A stretch of DNA of 64,000 nt, from the NCBI GenBank assembly GCA_020137815.1, contig CM035361.1, forward strand, positions 414,363-478,362, given 5' to 3'. The position numbers and the translations under genes were made by a program. Of the stretch, positions 27,700 to 61,099 are shown piece after piece. The number at the start of each line of letters is the position of its first letter. Position 1 is the stretch's first letter. This DNA comes from Hormiphora californensis. Lineage: Eukaryota > Ctenophora > Tentaculata > Cydippida > Pleurobrachiidae. The notes beneath the pieces are model-generated. The model was not told the origin of the DNA. It worked only from the letters and a program-made list of their open reading frames with translations, and made no database searches.

Positions 27700-28663
27700 C
27701 CTGTAACTTGAGAGATATGCTGTATGTATGCTCTTGTTGAGTTAGTATGCTCCTAATGTCTTTAGTCATGATGCTAGGTATTGCATTTTAATAGCTCATC
27801 TCATATGACATCATTTGGCTTGGGATCCTTCTTCGTGCTCGAATCGGACCTATATTTTGGTGTTTTAATTTTACATATCATCGGTATAAACGATTTTTCG
27901 GACTTTTTCTAACCTATCGACCTACTGACGGTTTAGATATCCTTGTCTTGTTCAAACTCTCCTGTCTACTGCCTGGCCAATGCTCTACTAGCACCCCTCT
28001 TTGAGAAACAACAGCTGTACAATGATATATTCATGTTGTCATAGTAGATGAGCTTTTAAGAGCAGTCTTTTGTAATTTTGATAAGCATTTCGTCATCCTA
28101 TAAACCTTCGCAAACCATATGGATAACTCTCGCTCACAGCTTTCGAAATACATCTGCATAATTGTCTATATCACGTAGTGTAGGATGAGTACAGCATATC
28201 ATTCATTGCCTTATTATAAATGGACCCCATTTCATCGATATATATTACCACTGTGAGCTCCCCATTCTACAACTTGTAATGATAAAGAACAAAATAAAAT
28301 TGTTATTTATTTCGGTTCCAAAGTAATGAGATTCAAATCTCAAATGATTTGTACCCTACAACTATTTCTTTATTTGTTATCCCTTTTGATTTGTTATCCT
28401 TTTATAAATTGGTGTCCGTAATTTCGTTTTCTTTCGGCTAGGCCACTGGCCAAAGCCTTAATTTTTCCTGGGCTTATTGAGAGAATTTAGTTTGATCATT
28501 TCAAAAATCAAGAATTTAGAGCCATTAATATTAGAGAAACCGCAATGTAGTAATTTACATTGCATCTGGCTCCCCTAGTTAGAGGCCTAAATGTCATGAC
28601 CTATATCCTGCCTGACAGATGTTAAACTGATCCTGATTTCGTTATTTGAGCCTATTAAAAGTA
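27700..28663. other. No gene seen; 5' flank of GPCR
   Basis: AT-rich DNA upstream of the first GPCR. A weak acceptor-like TTATTTGAG lies 15 nt before its ATG. No other feature was identified. Confidence 0.5.
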
Positions 28664-29207
28664 ATGAACGGTACACTCAACTACACCGATTGGGACGACT
28701 TCGACGACGATTCATTCTACAATGTCACATCCCTCAACACCTCTCTGGCACCCGACCCTACAACTCTCTCATCAGCTGCAGGTCTCCCTCCTGTCTCCTG
28801 GGATGCGCTCCGTGTTGCCATGACAACCTACACAGGGACCTGTTTTCTGTTGGGGTTCTGTGGTAACTTGTTCGCCCTGGTTACATCCCATCTGTACCAT
28901 TCGATAGACTTGGACTGTGTTACTATAATCTTTGTGAGGCAGTTAGCTATTGCGGATCTGATGCAGGTAGGAAAGAGGAAGGGAGAGAGATGGAGAGAGA
29001 GATGGAGAGAAAGGGTAAGAGGAAGGGATAGAGTGAGATAGTGCTAAATGAATTCCTTCGTGTTAAAAGGTTGCATGGTATAAAGAAGTAAATTATTAGA
29101 GAAGCTTTGCGATCGAGGAACATTTTTCGGCACGTTAAATATCGAGGTTCATTGGTTAGAAAATTAATAGAGCGAGGGTAGGGGAGTGGAGAGAATATTA
29201 GAAAGAG

Positions 29208-29282
<75 letters not shown>

Positions 29283-31832
29283 AATTCAGAGGCCTTTCTA
29301 GACAGGTGCTGAGTTGCTAGCCCTATCTAAATACAGGTCAAGACAGGTGCAAACACTGTACTGAGAGAATATCAGTAGCACAAAACTTTTAATCATTACC
29401 CTACACCACGTACAACTACATCAATCGAACACCAATCGCTCAACCACTTTTGGACATTACCCCTAACTATTTTCAGATCATCAATACAGCCCTGCCCACC
29501 CTGATCAGCCTCCTACATGGTCGGTGGATACTAGGAGATCTACTTTGTGACGTCACTGCTCACTTTAACTTTATTCCCGTAATGGTTAATATCTACCTGG
29601 TCCAGTTCATGTCCCTCTTTAAAATCCTGGCATGTGTGGCCCCTTTCAGGTTGGAATTGAGTTCGTACTTTCTGTTACCATGGGAACAATGTGACAATTA
29701 TAATAAAGGGAGGGAAGGGATTTCATGGTGGTTTTGTGGGAATTATGGGAGTGTGGCTGAGAAACTTTCTCAAGAAAGGGAAGACTGAAATAGAAGTTGC
29801 ACGTGTATTGATAACCAGAGACTCCATGGACACGTGCACCCTCTATGAGAACCATATCAGAGAGATAATTCTCTAACTCTTTCTCTCCCATGACGTTTTT
29901 CTTAGAAATATCATAGAAAGATCTACTCTGTGGTTATAATCTATAGATCACAGATCTTGTGGGTTATGATGTACAGGATAATGATAACTTGTTAAATCGG
30001 TTTCCTGGCAATCATGTGGTTTCCACTCGCGAAGGCCGAAACTCACATACCATAATAGACGGGTGGGATGGAAGATAATCCTAGTGTGGCTCACATCGTC
30101 ATTTCATTTGGTTCTGTAGATCAAGGAAATCCTAGAAAGTAGAACTGAAATTCCTCTCCCAACTTGTTGAGTAACCCCTTCTATCTGCTATCATCAATAG
30201 AACTCCTGGAGTCCATCTTCCTGGCTAAGAAGGGGTTCTGGGCTCCCCCTGTCTCAAGATGTCTTAGCATGATCTATAGAACACACTCTAAACTGATGAT
30301 GTGGAACGCTATCATACCCGTAATTAACAAGCACATCAAATATCCACATTTCCCTTTGTAAAACAATCAATGGGGGGGGGGTCACGTTAATTTTGTTAAT
30401 TAACATCGTGACTACCCCCCCCCCCCAGCTCAACTACACGCAAAAAATAATCTAGACCCGACCGGCGACCACCCTCGGTCCCTATCTAGTGACCCCTAAT
30501 AATTAATATGACCCCCAGTCTCTCCCTAGTGACCCCCATCTCTCTCCAGGTTGGTGTACCCATTCTCTCTATCATCATCTCCAACATTGCCATCTACTGT
30601 GTCGTAAGGAGAGTTCTGAATCAACGGAAAAGCACCAGCGGTTCAAGGTACAGTCTAGGTTTTATTTTAGCCAGAATAAACTGATACGATGTCATCCAGA
30701 ACATGGCATTTGATAATTGATCAGGGAAAGTTTTACTGAACTCGGGGAGGTGGGTTGAAGCATCAGAAAATTGTCACAAATTCTAATCCTTCTTCTAATC
30801 TACGTCTCCCCTGCAGGGCTCTGGTGACGGTTTGTGCAGTATCAGGACTCTTTGTTCTCAGTTGGACCCCTAAACTGATATACGTGGCAGCTGTTAACAT
30901 AAACCATAACCAGCCAGTGTGGGCTGTTACCCTCTCACACTACTTCCCTTTTATCAACTCGGTACGTGATGTTTAGGCAAAACTCCCATTTATCGGACGG
31001 ATCAACGGCTACTGCTGGGATCTGTGCCCTGATTACATTTTAGTCTAAAAATAGAACTGTTTCAGAAGACTAACTGCTGCTGTGCTGGTTTTATTGCTGC
31101 CCGATATGCCATACTGTTATTGCTATAAGATATTCGTCAAAGCTGCCAAGACTCTGCCGGGAAACAGATATTGCTGATATGTTTCTGCTGTTTACCATCT
31201 TCCTAAGTCGCGTGAATGACAAGAAAAAACATGTAACAGATGCGCCTGATATGATAATGAAGTAAATATAATGCTAATATAATTCCTGAATACCCCCCTC
31301 CTAGGTTGGCAACCCCATCATCTACTGTTTCACCAACAAGAGATACAGCGAGTTTGTTTGGAAGCTGTTCACCGAGTTCCGTGTTACCACGGTAACAGCA
31401 ACGAAATCAGCCTACAGTCGCCTAGCAACCAGTTCCACAGGTCACACTAACGCTACCAAGGTAACCATGAGGCAGCAGACCAAAGAACAACAAGGCAGTA
31501 GTGTGAGGGCTGCTAGCAGTGTCACCAAGGAGCAACAAGGTAGTAGTGTGAGGGCTGCTAGCAGTGTTAACCAGGAGAGGAAACCTAGATTAGAGAGCGG
31601 ATCTGAACCACCAATTACCGATCATCATGGGGAACTAAGCAGTCAGGAGAAACAGTTTGGATATCAGGCCATGGAGAGATCAGGGTCCAGGAAGGCAAGT
31701 CTGGCCCCTGTAGCTGAGTTCACAGTGCCACAGACACTAGAGATCTCCCTGCCGATCAATGACACTCCCCCAACCCCACCATCCACCTCGCCCCCACCCC
31801 TTGATGACTTTGAGATGCTTACTAGATGGTGA
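28664..31832 (+). CDS. Rhodopsin-like (class A) G-protein-coupled receptor
   Basis: Exons: 28664-28966 (N-terminus with several N-glycosylation sites and TM1, GNLFALVTSHLY), 29477-29649 (TM2-TM3, with the extracellular-loop Trp and Cys in GRWILGDLLC), 30550-30647 (TM5), 30817-30961 (TM6 with VLSWTPKLIY, start of TM7), 31305-31832 (NPIIYCFTNKRYSEF, then cytoplasmic tail, TGA). Phases agree within 28664-29649 and within 30550-31832. The NPxxY motif, loop-1 Trp and TM3 Cys place it in class A; ligand unknown. TM3 ends CVAPFR with no DRY. An exon for TM4 between 29650 and 30549 was not found, so the model is incomplete. The tail has two copies of a 15-residue repeat starting TKEQQGSSV and is Ser/Pro-rich. 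The last exon is duplicated downstream, and the gene converges on PARP1. Confidence 0.75.
29214..29278. repeat. (GA)n microsatellite in GPCR intron
   Basis: About 65 bp of pure GA between the first and second GPCR exons. Confidence 0.95.
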
Positions 31833-32641
31833 ACTAACTAACCCGATCTGAGAGAGTACGCTGTATCTCGCTCAGATTCCAAAACAGAGTCCAGAAAGAT
31901 GATGAATGATAGTAAAGATGACTAAATAAACACTTACAGATAGGAAGAGCTGATGATGATGAGATTAGAAAACAATTCACTGCTGCAGCTGTTATATCCC
32001 CTCTAAAGACTCTCTGAGAGGGATGCTTTGTTAGAAGATCTGCCGAATCCAATGTAAAATGTTGATATTTAAAATTAGTGAAGTTCAGTTTACCTTTAAA
32101 CTTAGTGTCTCAAATCAGTTCAATCTAACAGTTCTATTACTCCAATACTCCGGTGTCTTGGTTATGTATAGATTGGTCCTCGCTCCTCCATAGCTATAAC
32201 CCTGTATGAGATAGAGAACAGAGAAAGAGGGACTGATGAGGAGAGAAAGAGCAACATGCAAGGTACGTGCTTGAAATGAAATTTAGAGAAATTGGAGATC
32301 ATAAACAGAGCACGTACCCCGCTTTCGAATAAAAAGAGAGTTATCTAAATTTGAAAACTAAATAATTTAAACATGAGAATACAGAATAAGTACAGAATAA
32401 AATGTGCTATTTGTTAATTAATCGCTAAAACTCTGGCTGATAACCAGCTAATTGTAAAAAACAAAGAGTCCTGATAACCTTCTCTCTCTCCTACAACAAC
32501 GTCTTTGTTTAGAGCAACTGGCAAAACATGATCAATGATCATTGATCATACCACATGATTGTTGTTTGTAGAGGGTGCTTGCCTTGCCCTTCCTTAACTT
32601 GTTGATAGAACCAAATCTTTTAATATCGAACCTCTAAGAGA
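31833..32641. other. Shared 3' intergenic region between convergent GPCR and PARP1 (copy 1)
   Basis: No gene seen. The region contains the GPCR 3' UTR (AATAAA at 31924) and the downstream flank of PARP1. It also holds a small palindrome ATGATCAATGATCATTGATCAT (two short overlapping parts, 32527-32550). The region recurs at 33826-34654. Confidence 0.6.
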
Positions 32642-33104
32642 CTAGTGTCTCCTGCCTGTGTTGTAATTAAACTTCATCTGTAGGAGGTACTTGACACGTA
32701 TTTGGGACACATTGTACACAATGTACTCGTTGTATAACAGTGCTCCTCTATTATCGCAATCCTCGACACCTGTAATGGAATTGTTTAAATGGACTTGTAT
32801 TCTAGAAATGAAATACTAAGTTGGACATTTAACCATCTCTGGACTCTGGAGATCTAAGGACGCAGCAGCTGTGACCTATCTTTAGATAGATCCAGATGGA
32901 AATCTAAAAGAACTATGGTGAATGAGCTGCACTAACCTGGTCCAATAGGTACGACACACCCATTATCCAGTGTTGTAGACCCCGCAGGTGATGTCGCTCC
33001 ACATCCCTTAGTGCTGTGTTTCCCCGGAGGTAACCTCTCCACATAGTGGGACCTATCATGCTCCCACATGTCACCCAGTGCTACCTCGCACAACAGCAGT
33101 AAAC
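32642..33104 (-). pseudogene. Extra copy of the last two PARP1 exons
   Basis: 32937-33104 and 32642-32769 have the same lengths (168 and 128 nt) and open frames as the PARP1 exons at 34950-35117 and 34655-34782. They include the catalytic Glu context LLYNEYIVY and the TAG stop. They lie downstream of the complete gene end, so they are redundant, although splicing into them would produce nearly the same C-terminus. A truncated second copy of the first exon's acceptor and start lies at 33132-33172. Confidence 0.85.
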
Positions 33105-33306
33105 CTGCAGGACAAGAGAGTTAGAAGTTAGCACATGTCACCCAGTGCTACCTCGCACAGCAGCAGTAAACCTATTAGAAGCACGTGTAATTATCGAACT
33201 AGATCATGTCTTGTTGTGGGACGTGAATCAGAGACATGTGGGAACCTTGAGCCCACAGGCCCTGGAAATTCTGGAAATATACGAATTCTAAAATAAATAA
33301 ATAATA

Positions 33307-33825
33307 AACCCCATCATCTACTGTTTCACTAACAAGAGATACAGCGAGTTTGTTTGGAAGCTGTTCACCGAGTTCCGTGTTACCACGGTAACAGCAACGA
33401 AATCAGCCTACAGTCGCCTAGCAACCAGTTCCACAGGTCACACTAACGCTACCAAGGTAACCATGAGGCAGCAGACCAAAGAACAACAAGGCAGTAGTGT
33501 GAGGGCTGCTAGCAGTGTCACCAAGGAGCAACAAGGTAGTAGTGTGAGGGCTGCTAGCAGTGTTAACCAGGAGAGGAAACCTAGATTAGAGAGCGGATCT
33601 GAACCACCAATTACCGATCATCATGGGGAACTAAGCAGTCAGGAGAAACAGTTTGGCGATCAGGCCATGGAGAGAGGCTCCAGGAAGGCAAGTCTGGCCC
33701 CAGTAGCTGAGTTCACAGTGCCACAGACACTAGAGATCTCCCTGCCGATCAATGACACTCCCCCAACCCCACCTTCCACCTCGCCCCCACCCCTTGATGA
33801 CTTTGAGATGCTTACTAGATGGTGA
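33307..33825 (+). pseudogene. Truncated copy of the GPCR last exon
   Basis: The frame from NPIIYCFTNKRY to the TGA at 33825 is intact and nearly identical to 31311-31832, with a one-codon deletion and a few substitutions. However, the sequence preceding it (AAATAAATAATAAACCCC) lacks the CCTCCTAG acceptor and the VG codons of the original. It therefore cannot be spliced in the normal way and has no promoter of its own. Confidence 0.85.
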
Positions 33826-34654
33826 ACTAACTAACCCGATCTGAGAGAGTACGCTGTATCTCGCTCAGATTCCAAAACAGAGTCCAGAAAGATGATGAAT
33901 GATAGTAAAGATGACTAAATAAACACTTACAGATAGGAAGAGCTGATGATGATGAGATTAGAAAACAATTCACTGCTGCAGCTGTTATATCCCCTCTAAA
34001 GACTCTCTGAGAGGGATGCTTTGTTAGAAGAGATCTGCCGAATCCAATGTAAAATGTTGTTATTTAAAATTAGTGAAGTTCAGTTTACCTTTAAACTTAG
34101 TGTCTCAAATCAGTTCAATCAAACAGTTCTATTACTCCAATACTCCGGTGTCTTGGTTATGTAGATTGGACCTCGCTCCTCCATAGCTATAACCCTGTAT
34201 GAGATAGAGAACAGAGAAAGGGGGACTGAGGAGTGAAGTTCAGGGACTGGTGAGGAGAGAAAGGGCAACAAGGTACGTGCTTGAAATGAAACTTGGAGAA
34301 ATTGGAGAAATTCATAAACAGAGCACGTACCCCGCTTTCGAATAAAAAGAGAGTTATCTAAATTTGAAAACTAAATAATTTAAACATGGGAATACAGAAT
34401 AAGTACAGAATAAAATGTGCTATTTGTTAATTAATCGCTAAAACTCTGGCTGATAACCAGCTAATTGTAAAAAACAAAGAGTCCTGATAACCTTCTCTCT
34501 CTCCTACAACAACGTCTTTGTTTAGAGCAACTGGCAAAACATGATCAATGATCATTGATCATACCACATGATTGTTGTTTGTAGAGGGTGCTTGCCTTGC
34601 CCTTCCTTAACTTGTTGATAGAACCAAATCTTTTAATATCGAACCTCTAAGAGA

Positions 34655-55838
<21,184 letters not shown>

Positions 55839-56072
55839 GGTGGTGCTATAACAGAGAGATGTGGTTTTACAATGTATGCCCTGCATTTCAAATAGTACTA
55901 TCAGGCACTCAAGATTCAAGTTGAAATATGTAATGAGTAGTCTTACAAAGTATTAAATTATGTACATTAAATTCTTCATGATACCGATGTACTATTTCGC
56001 TACAATAGTTTCCATTTCTAATTCTCACTCCTTCAATTCCGAATGAAATGGAGGGTTGATAGATTATATGTG

Positions 56073-58507
56073 TTAGTTGCCATCACCACTGAGATTCTTG
56101 ATAATCCACTGGTAGTTTTCCAGGTTATCCTTTAGCGAGGTATACTCATCAACCAACTCTGCACGGGGGGTGAATTAAATAATTAGGCAAGGGTATAAAC
56201 GTATAAACTGATCCGTCCTAAAGAGCTCGAAAAGGAAGGGTGCCATTGAGTGGGCAAGGAGAGTACGCAGTGTAACTTACGTATAAACTCGTCTCCCAGA
56301 TTGAGATATGCATCAACACGGTGCTTGGTGTTCACTGCCTCTTTCTCTAGTGATATCCTGGCTTGTTCCAGGTCACTGTGAATCACCTTCAGAGCATCAA
56401 CTGTAGGAAGAGGGATTACAAAGGATTAAATTGTTTTTTAGTACCCAATGGCTACCTATACCCTACCGCCCGGCGCCCATCAGTCCGCTCATCGTGATAT
56501 CAAATGAGGGTTCAGTACCACACAACAACTGAGTTGAAAGAAACACACTACGCGTTCAGATCTAAAGACCAACCTGTTTCCTTGGTGTACGTTTCAGCTA
56601 CAATATTGGCCTCTAGGTTCCCTATAACTGCATGGAGACGTGTTGCTGAGGCACCCAGATAACTCAGCTCCTCTGTTCGCCGCTCTTTTTCCACCTCTGA
56701 TGTCCTCCTCTCGCAGACCTACACAAACAAGGGATGGAAGAAGAGGGTTGGTCAACACACAAGACAGTTTTGGTAGCACAAATTGAGCTCCTCCTTCACT
56801 CAGACTCTAGGACTGGTAGGACATGAGGGGGCCCCCGACATGAGAAGTAGTCATCACGCGGGAGAATCAGACCTTCTCATTGGCTACCAATAGCTCCCCA
56901 CTTTCACACTATTTCACAAAGGTTTTCAGATAATCACACTGACTAAATAAAATCTCCAGTTTCCAGCAAAGATAATGATATCGATGAAAGATACTGTAGA
57001 ATTGGAGAGATATCTTTGCTGTAGATCAGATCAATCTGGAGCTAGCAGTTGTCACCCAATTAATCCCAATTGGAGAGTTCTCTTCTCCGGTGTCAGTTTT
57101 TAGTGTGAGCGGGAAATAGGATAATTTCCCGCCAGAAAGGAAGCCTTGTATGAGAATATGAAGAAGCGAAAGATGAATTTGAAATTCCCCTAATCATGAT
57201 CGTAGTCTGTCAGGCCAATGCTCTGACCACAGTTCTCGCGCGCTCCGCGAGAATGGGCCAGGCCTAAGCTCTGACAGATCGTAGTAGAGTTTGTGAATAG
57301 TATCAAGCAGGGGGAATGACGTCACAAACCGTGTTGAACATGTGTAATGTATCACGAGCTGAGGATATGTACTTCAACTGTACTTTCTCTATCTCCTCTT
57401 CTAGCGACCTTATCTGGGAGAGATAGACTTGAAATATTATTGTGGGAGTTTTAGAATGGTTCGATATTCTCGGTAGATAAGAGCATATATGCTCTTATCT
57501 GTCAGGCCAATGCTCTGACAGGCTCTTATCTACCGAGAATATCGAACCCTTCTACTCTTGCATGTGTTTTTGTTAAACCGGTAATTCTGGTTTGCGCCTT
57601 TGTCGAAGTTGAAGTACCACGGTAGAAATTTGTGGAAGTTGGGAATCTCTTTGTCTGGTTTGTACCCGACCATTCTTCCATTCTCACAGAGTGAAAGAAG
57701 GGCGAGTACAAACAACCCTACCTTTCCCTCCATGTATCGTATTTTCTCGGTTAGTGGAGAAATGGCACTAAACTCCTTCAACTTGCCACAGTAATCTATC
57801 ACTCTTTTATCAACCTCAGGCAGCACCAGTCTCTGGAAGTTGAAGATATTGTCATTGTACCGTTATATTCTCAACTAAACAATGGCGAGCCATGAGATTG
57901 GACAGTGTGGCCCTCTGTACCTTGATAACATCTCTGTCACAGTTCCCCCTGTATTGTTCCCTCTCTATCCCACCCAAATCATCCTGCTGCATGTGGTACA
58001 GTTTACTGGCTGCAATAGCGTCCCTTACACACCGGTCACCCAGTGCAACCTCCTCTACAGTATTCTACGGACAAGAAGGAAGTGAGAGATAGCACAATTA
58101 ATGCTGTTGTGTCAGCTGGGAGGTGTGAGGGAGAGAGATGAAACCTCGATTTACTCCTCGTGGGAAGGTGTATGGTATGGGATATCATAATGAAAGAGGG
58201 GGGAGTTCATCATAATACCAGTGGATACCGAATTGAGACTTGTTTTGATCAAGGAGAGAGGTCGACCAAGACCAATCAAGACGGGATGCATGGATCATGA
58301 AACAGTAGTATGCGAATAGCAAGGAGGCCTTACCTCAATGAATTTAGCCCTCAGAAATGCCTCCCTTTCCCTTGCCAGCACAGCCGCAGAACCCTCTAAC
58401 TCCCTCTCTAGACTCAAAGAGGTCCCGTCCTCTCCTATCACATTGGACAACTTCTCCAGGAGCCTGGAGAACAGAGGTAGGTCCTCGGAGGAGCGACATG
58501 ATAGCAT
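56073..58507 (-). CDS. HAUS4: HAUS augmin-like complex subunit 4
   Basis: Seven phase-consistent exons: 58507-58334, 58064-57921, 57832-57722, 57413-57330, 56718-56574, 56400-56281, 56158-56073 (TAA). They give 287 residues, against about 363 in human HAUS4. The N-terminal exon (LPLFSRLLEKLS ... DGTSLSLERELE) matches the conserved HAUS4 start, and the C-terminus (YLNLGDEFIQLVDEYTSLK, then NYQWIIKNLS) matches its conserved end. The middle is coiled coil. HAUS4 is part of the eight-subunit augmin complex that recruits gamma-tubulin to spindle microtubules for branching nucleation. The start lacks about 35 residues present in vertebrates, so another 5' exon could exist, although an acceptor-like CACCAATGTAG lies 9 nt before this ATG. 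The stop is only 235 bp from the PARP1 start on the same strand. Confidence 0.88.
57207..57277. mobile_element. hAT-like micro-MITE, 71 bp copy with perfect 8-bp target duplication
   Basis: CTGTCAGGCCAATGCTCTGA ... AAGCTCTGACAG, flanked by ATCGTAGT on both sides (57199-57206 and 57278-57285). It has an internal palindrome TTCTCGCGCGCTCCGCGAGAA. It lies in a HAUS4 intron. Confidence 0.92.
57499..57521. mobile_element. 23-bp copy of the hAT-like TIR family with perfect 8-bp target duplication
   Basis: The element consists only of CTGTCAG, nine bases (GCCAATGCT) and CTGACAG. It is flanked by GCTCTTAT at 57491-57498 and 57522-57529. The sequence equals the first 23 bases of the 71-bp copy 292 bp away except for its last two bases. 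It lies in the HAUS4 intron between exons 57832-57722 and 57413-57330. Confidence 0.85.
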
Positions 58508-58889
58508 GATTGGAGGCTACATTGGTGAGATTGGAGAGTTTTGGGATATTGTACACACTGACTATACATTGGGTGTATTTTGTGTACATTGTACACACAC
58601 ATCTCTCTGCGCAATTCGTGCGCGCAGCGCGCCTTTGAAATGGTCAGAAGAGTGCACGGTATATGGGCCTTACAACACATCTGTGTCGTTCGGGCCCGCG
58701 CGTTCCGTCAAGTTGCCCCTGATCGGCCGATACTTGCAGCAAATCTAAACCGGGCAGAGAGAGATGTGTGTAATACTGAGCCCGCCGCTTGTAAACACAA
58801 CATACACTCAGTAGATAAACAGTCAATAAAGTAAAACACGGTGTATTTTTTCAGATAGGTAAAAACGGTAAACCAAAATAAGTTGAAAT

Positions 58890-59877
58890 TTACTGCATCG
58901 TGCTTGGCCTGTCCGCTACAAAGATTGATTTCTTGTTGAACTTCAGGATCCTGTGAGGCAGAGGGAATTTGATCTTGCTGTCGTGCATCTGCTTGATAAC
59001 GGGTCGCTTCGTGTCAGCTGCTTTTACCTGGAGACAGGGAGGGGGTTAGAAATGGGATTAGGGTTGGAAAACTAGACAAAAATCCTAAATCAAACCAAAA
59101 TCCCTAAATTGGAAACCAGGCCCAAAAAAGGGGACCAAATACCAAGCACTTACAGTCTCGATCTTCATGATCTGGATAGAGTGGGGCCTGGCTCGATGTC
59201 GGGCAGCCATATCCCTGTAGCACTGGGTAATGGCACCAGTTCGGCTCACATCTCGGTACTCCCTGAAGAGAGGGGGGTGTTAGAAGGTCAGGGCATATGG
59301 TGAGATAAATTTAGTTGATGTCACCACAAAAGTGCTCTCTAAAATTGCCACATAATTGTACTGAAGTCTGCCCTGAGCAGGGCGGAGGAGAGAAAGAGAG
59401 AGAGGATCGGAGTGGCGATGTTGTGTACGTACCTGTACATGTTGTGAGATCCGGATCGAGAGTCGTATCGCACCCAGATACCGAAGTTCTTGATCTTTGT
59501 GGGGGAAGAGTTGCTCATCTGAGGGGAGAAGGGTGTTAGTTTGAGGGAGAGAGGGGAGAGGAAGAGAGGGATAGGAAGAGAGGGATAGGAAAATATAGAG
59601 ATGGAGAGAAACAGAGAGGGAAAGAGAGAAGGATAGATGTAGAGAGAGATAAATAAAAAAGATAGCTCTAAATCCTCACCTCAGTCATCCTAAGGATCTC
59701 TCCGTTGACCTTCCTGACTTTCTTGAGCTGCCTGAGGAAGTACCAGAACCGAGACTTGGCGACGATCTCATCAGGGGCAAAGATGGTCATCTTGTAGACG
59801 GGCATCTTCTCATCTCCCTTGGGTAGTGGCCGTCCCACTATCTCAAATTCCTTTAGTTCGGCACACTTGAACTTCAT
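58890..59877 (-). CDS. RPL18A: 60S ribosomal protein eL20 (L18a)
   Basis: Four phase-consistent exons: 59877-59680, 59518-59433, 59262-59154, 59027-58890 (TAA). They give 176 residues, the same length as human RPL18A. Diagnostic stretches are [56 protein letters not shown] and [16 protein letters not shown]. It is a structural component of the large ribosomal subunit at the surface near the subunit interface. The ATG at 59877 follows the acceptor-like TTTCTCTAATTAG by 2 nt. No polypyrimidine TOP-type promoter could be assigned. It ends about 380 bp before the HAUS4 start and begins about 400 bp after the NEDD8 stop, all on the minus strand. Confidence 0.97.
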
Positions 59878-60191
59878 GGCTAATTAGAGAAAGAGGGAGG
59901 GATATTTGTTAGTTGGGAGTTGAGGAAGGGATGTTGAAAAGTTGGGGTAACTTTAACCAAACCTAAGAAAAACAAGGATATTTTTTTTGAAATGAATACA
60001 TAATATAATAGGGGTATCAATTTTATATTTACAGAACAAGTGCCACACAAAATTTACACAAAACCGGCCAGAAACTCTGTATTTGACTTTAGACCGGGAG
60101 AAACACATTCCCGAAACTTCTCTTCTTTTTCAGCCCACCCAGTGTAACTCAAATTGCAACAACAACAAACAGTCTCTTGAAACACGCTGAA

Positions 60192-60275
60192 AACATGTTA
60201 ACACCATGTTAACATCCATGTTAACACCCATGTTAACACCCATGTTAGAACATGTTAGAACATGTTAACATGTTA
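60192..60275. repeat. Minisatellite of CATGTTAACA-type units
   Basis: About eight copies of a 10-12 bp unit (CCATGTTAACAC / CATGTTAGAA). Each is internally palindromic (GTTAAC, ACATGT). It lies just downstream of the NEDD8 stop on its strand. Confidence 0.9.
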
Positions 60276-60278
60276 TCT

Positions 60279-60772
<494 letters not shown>

Positions 60773-61099
60773 CTATCATATTTTGGTGGTTTGGAGGATT
60801 CGTCATTCTGGGGATAAATACAAGGAAAACATCTTGGATTTGTCAATCAAAATTCATTCACTTATACACACTAAAACAGGGTAATACAAATACAGACACA
60901 CTCACAAAAAGTCCCATTAATACATTCTTTACTTTGAAACGTCTATACTAAAAACACGTCCAATGTTCGTGTTTAATAGTGTTCATTATGTACAAGAATT
61001 GCAACAAAAATATCATGAAAAGTATGGGGGGAAGCTATTTACAAACTGGAACCGTCTAACTGAAATGAACCACTTCACACAGTGGCACTTCTGACTCCT

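Larger units (their letters stand above)
31311..33299. repeat. Tandem duplication of convergent gene ends, copy 1
   Basis: Starts inside the GPCR last exon (AACCCCATCATCTACTG) and runs through the GPCR tail, the intergenic region and the last two PARP1 exons (minus strand) to about GAATTCTAAAATA. The same sequence starts again at 33307, an offset of 1996 bp, with only scattered substitutions and small indels. Confidence 0.93.

Noticed and set aside
33307-33825. A second functional GPCR gene
   Set aside because: Only the last exon is present, without acceptor, promoter or other exons; it is part of the 2-kb tandem duplication.
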